Assembly (NCBI GenBank): GCA_021613335.1
Contig: JAJTWR010000475.1
Coordinates: 124,001 to 188,000 of the forward strand
Reading direction: 5' to 3'
Length of the DNA stretch: 64,000 bases
Origin: Whitmania pigra
Taxonomy: Eukaryota > Annelida > Clitellata > Hirudinida > Haemopidae
Shown: positions 62,193 to 64,000 of the stretch, in pieces
Layout: the number at the start of each line of letters is the position of its first letter
Position numbering within the stretch: the stretch's first letter is position 1
Translations under genes and position numbers: made by a program
The notes under the pieces: model-generated
Told to the model about the DNA's origin: nothing
Databases searched by the model: none
Seen by the model: the letters and a program-made list of their open reading frames with translations, nothing else

Positions 62193-64000
62193 ATGATCTA
62201 CTCTTCTAGCCAACGCAAACTGGTTCTGCTGCCTGCGGGCGCTGTCGGCTTTTTGCTCCGCCGGGTCGAGGAAGCGGCCGGGCTGGTTTTGATGATCTTC
62301 GCCTGCGCTCTGATATTGGCCTATCTGAGCTATGCGCCATCCGATCCCTCGCCGTTGCGGGCATCGGCGGGCCCCCATCGCAATCTGCTTGGCGGTTTTG
62401 GCTCGGCTGTCAGCGATGTCGGGCTGCAAACCCTTGGCGCCGCCTATCTGCTGCTGATCGCCACGCTGCTCTTCTGGGGGTGGCGCATGTTCGCCTGTCA
62501 CGGGCTGACCCGCGCCTGGTTGCGCATCACCTTGCTGCCGGTCATGCTCATTTTCGCCGCCCTGGCTTTTTCCGCCTTGCCCGGGGATGGCGTTTTCGCC
62601 CCGGCGGGAGTCGGGGGCGCGATCGGTCGGATTACCCTCCATGCGCTCATGCCGTTGACCGGCAACGCTCACGGCGCAACCGCTATCGCGGGGGCGGTTC
62701 TTGCCAGCGTCAGCGGTATTTTTGCCCTGGGTTTCGATCCGAGAGAATGGAAGCGTACGCTGCACAAGCTGACCCGGCTTGCCGAGAGAATCGGGACGAG
62801 ACCTGCGCAGCTTGCAAGCAAGCCCGGTTTCATCCGGAGCAAGCTTTTCTTCAGCCGCCTTGCGCGCCACAGCGCCGATCGCCGCGCATCGGCTGAGCGC
62901 GAGCAGCTTGAACCGGTCTTGTGCCGGGAATCGTCAGCGATCGCCGACGATGCTGTCGCCGGCCCGGCCTTGCCATCCTTGCCGCCCGCTCCCCCCCCCC
63001 ACGAGCCGGGGCGGGAACTGCGCGCTTGGCCGCCGCCAGCGCCAGACGTCGCCATGCCGACGCCGGCCCAAGATCCGTTGGTTCTGGCCCGGCAGAACGA
63101 TTATCACCTGCCGTCATCGGATCTGTTGGCGCCACCGGCTCAGCGCAAAGAGGGCGCCGACCCAGCGGCGTTACAAGAGCAGGCCCGTTTGCTGGAAGCG
63201 GTCCTGCAGGATTTTGGCGTGCACGGCCGTATCGTCAATGTCCGCTCCGGGCCGGCGGTGACGATCCATGAGTTGGATCCGGCGCCGGGGACCAAATCCT
63301 CGCGGGTCATCGGCTTGGCCGACGATATCGCGCGGTCGCTGAGCGTTGTGGCGGTGCGTATTGCCGTGGTCCCTGGTCGCGGCGCGATCGGCATCGAATT
63401 GCCCAATGCGCTTCGCCAGACGGTGATGCTGCGTGAAGTGCTGGAAAACGACGTCTTCGAGCGCACCGCCGCCAGGCTGGCGCTGGTATTGGGGGTGGAT
63501 ATCGGCGGCAATCCGGTGGTCGAGGATCTGGCGCGCATGCCGCATCTGTTGATCGCCGGCGCCACCGGTTCCGGCAAATCGGTCGGCATCAACACCATGA
63601 TCCTGTCGCTGCTTTATCGTCTGCCGCCCGAGCGCTGCCGCTTCATCATGATCGATCCCAAGATGCTGGAATTATCCGTTTATGACGGGATTCCGCATCT
63701 CCTGACGCCGGTTGTCACCGAACCCAGAAAGGCGGTCGTCGCGTTGAAATGGGCTGTCAAGGAGATGGAGAACCGTTATCGCGGCATGGCGCAGCTTGGC
63801 GTGCGTAATATTGAAAGCTACAATGCCAAAGTGGCGGAGATCGCCCGCAGCGGCGCTGGAGGCGCGCGGCGAGTGCATGTCGGCTTCGACGAGGCAACCG
63901 GTCGACCGCTCTATGAGGATCAGCTCCTGGCGCTGCATCATCTGCCCTACATCGTTGTCGTGGTCGATGAAATGGCCGATCTGATGATGGTTGCCGGCAA
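62193..64000 (+). CDS. ftsK: DNA translocase FtsK (5' part, cut by the window end)
   Basis: 602 residues are visible from MIYSSSQRKLVLLPAGAVGF. About four N-terminal membrane segments (residues 20-180) anchor it at the division septum. A Pro-rich linker follows (with a run of 10 C, 62991-63000, that stays in frame). Then come the alpha domain (GKSxRVIGLADDIARSLS-type text) and the motor with Walker A IAGATGSGKSVGINTM and Walker B LPYIVVVVDEMADLMMVAG. It pumps chromosome DNA at cell division. The rest, including the gamma domain, lies beyond the window. Confidence 0.93.
   Translation, partial: MIYSSSQRKLVLLPAGAVGFLLRRVEEAAGLVLMIFACALILAYLSYAPSDPSPLRASAGPHRNLLGGFGSAVSDVGLQTLGAAYLLLIATLLFWGWRMFACHGLTRAWLRITLLPVMLIFAALAFSALPGDGVFAPAGVGGAIGRITLHALMPLTGNAHGATAIAGAVLASVSGIFALGFDPREWKRTLHKLTRLAERIGTRPAQLASKPGFIRSKLFFSRLARHSADRRASAEREQLEPVLCRESSAIADDAVAGPALPSLPPAPPPHEPGRELRAWPPPAPDVAMPTPAQDPLVLARQNDYHLPSSDLLAPPAQRKEGADPAALQEQARLLEAVLQDFGVHGRIVNVRSGPAVTIHELDPAPGTKSSRVIGLADDIARSLSVVAVRIAVVPGRGAIGIELPNALRQTVMLREVLENDVFERTAARLALVLGVDIGGNPVVEDLARMPHLLIAGATGSGKSVGINTMILSLLYRLPPERCRFIMIDPKMLELSVYDGIPHLLTPVVTEPRKAVVALKWAVKEMENRYRGMAQLGVRNIESYNAKVAEIARSGAGGARRVHVGFDEATGRPLYEDQLLALHHLPYIVVVVDEMADLMMVAG

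Noticed and set aside
62991..63000. Frameshift at the C10 run of ftsK
   Set aside because: The frame from the FtsK start continues unbroken through the run into the conserved motor domain.

Overview
The window looks like a chromosomal piece of a GC-rich alphaproteobacterium, most likely a Rhodospirillales-type organism. The support is an Irr-type Fur regulator, a TIGR02300 (FYDLN) acidic protein, a class I lysyl-tRNA synthetase, hopanoid genes, an ATP12 chaperone, polyhydroxyalkanoate depolymerase next to propionyl-CoA carboxylase, and the orders rpsA-cmk-aroA, ihfB-lapA and glyQ-glyS-ppdK. Genes are packed tightly, often with ATGA stop/start overlaps. Most of the window is core chromosome; there is no prophage, CRISPR array or intact insertion sequence.

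Layout. 0-5 kb: ornithine cyclodeaminase family gene (cut by the edge), lapA, ihfB, rpsA, cmk, aroA. 5-7.2 kb: TIGR02300 gene, tRNA-Ala(GGC), a decayed IS481-like transposase, lipB. 7.2-14.4 kb: phaZ, pccA, pccB, atp12, a vestigial HAD gene, rluC, crcB. 14.6-18.7 kb: polyamine-type ABC importer. 18.7-27.4 kb: an arginine transaminase-type cluster (aruI, amino-acid ABC importer without ATPase, aruH, FMN alpha-hydroxy-acid dehydrogenase) with a LysR regulator and a divergent deiminase. 27.4-28.5 kb: truncated haemoglobin with an NsrR-like operator, a HIT gene stub, a small unknown gene. 28.5-36.1 kb: cytochrome c, hisN, tetR and yejABEF in one run. 36.3-41.5 kb: comM, an hpnC-hpnD fusion, lysK. 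41.6-47.4 kb: glyQ, glyS, ppdK. 47.4-54.1 kb: FAD monooxygenase, DUF2783 protein and a complete livKHMGF importer. 54.1-64 kb: broken DUF4170 gene, TPR protein with a degenerate oxygenase domain, glnD, Irr, dapC and the start of ftsK.

The strongest window-wide signal is a set of single-base lesions in conserved genes. Five are plus or minus one in A/T homopolymers (ihfB, rpsA, a polyamine-type binding protein gene, comM, livH), one is an extra base in a CG run (glnD), one is likely in a proline-rich secreted protein, one is a nonsense TGA at a Trp position (DUF4170) and one turns a start ATG into ATA (tetR). In each frame-shifted case a single base restores a full-length family member with a length divisible by three. 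Because rpsA is normally essential, sequencing or assembly error is the leading explanation. Transcriptional slippage or real decay must be excluded with reads.

Functionally the window joins nitrogen control (GlnD), arginine and branched-chain amino-acid uptake, storage-polymer and propionate turnover, hopanoid synthesis, iron regulation and cell division. The most distinctive items are the single-chain HpnC-HpnD protein, the arginine cluster combining AruH/AruI with a deiminase and a hydroxy-acid dehydrogenase, the TPR protein whose oxygenase domain has lost two iron ligands, and several short tandem repeats.
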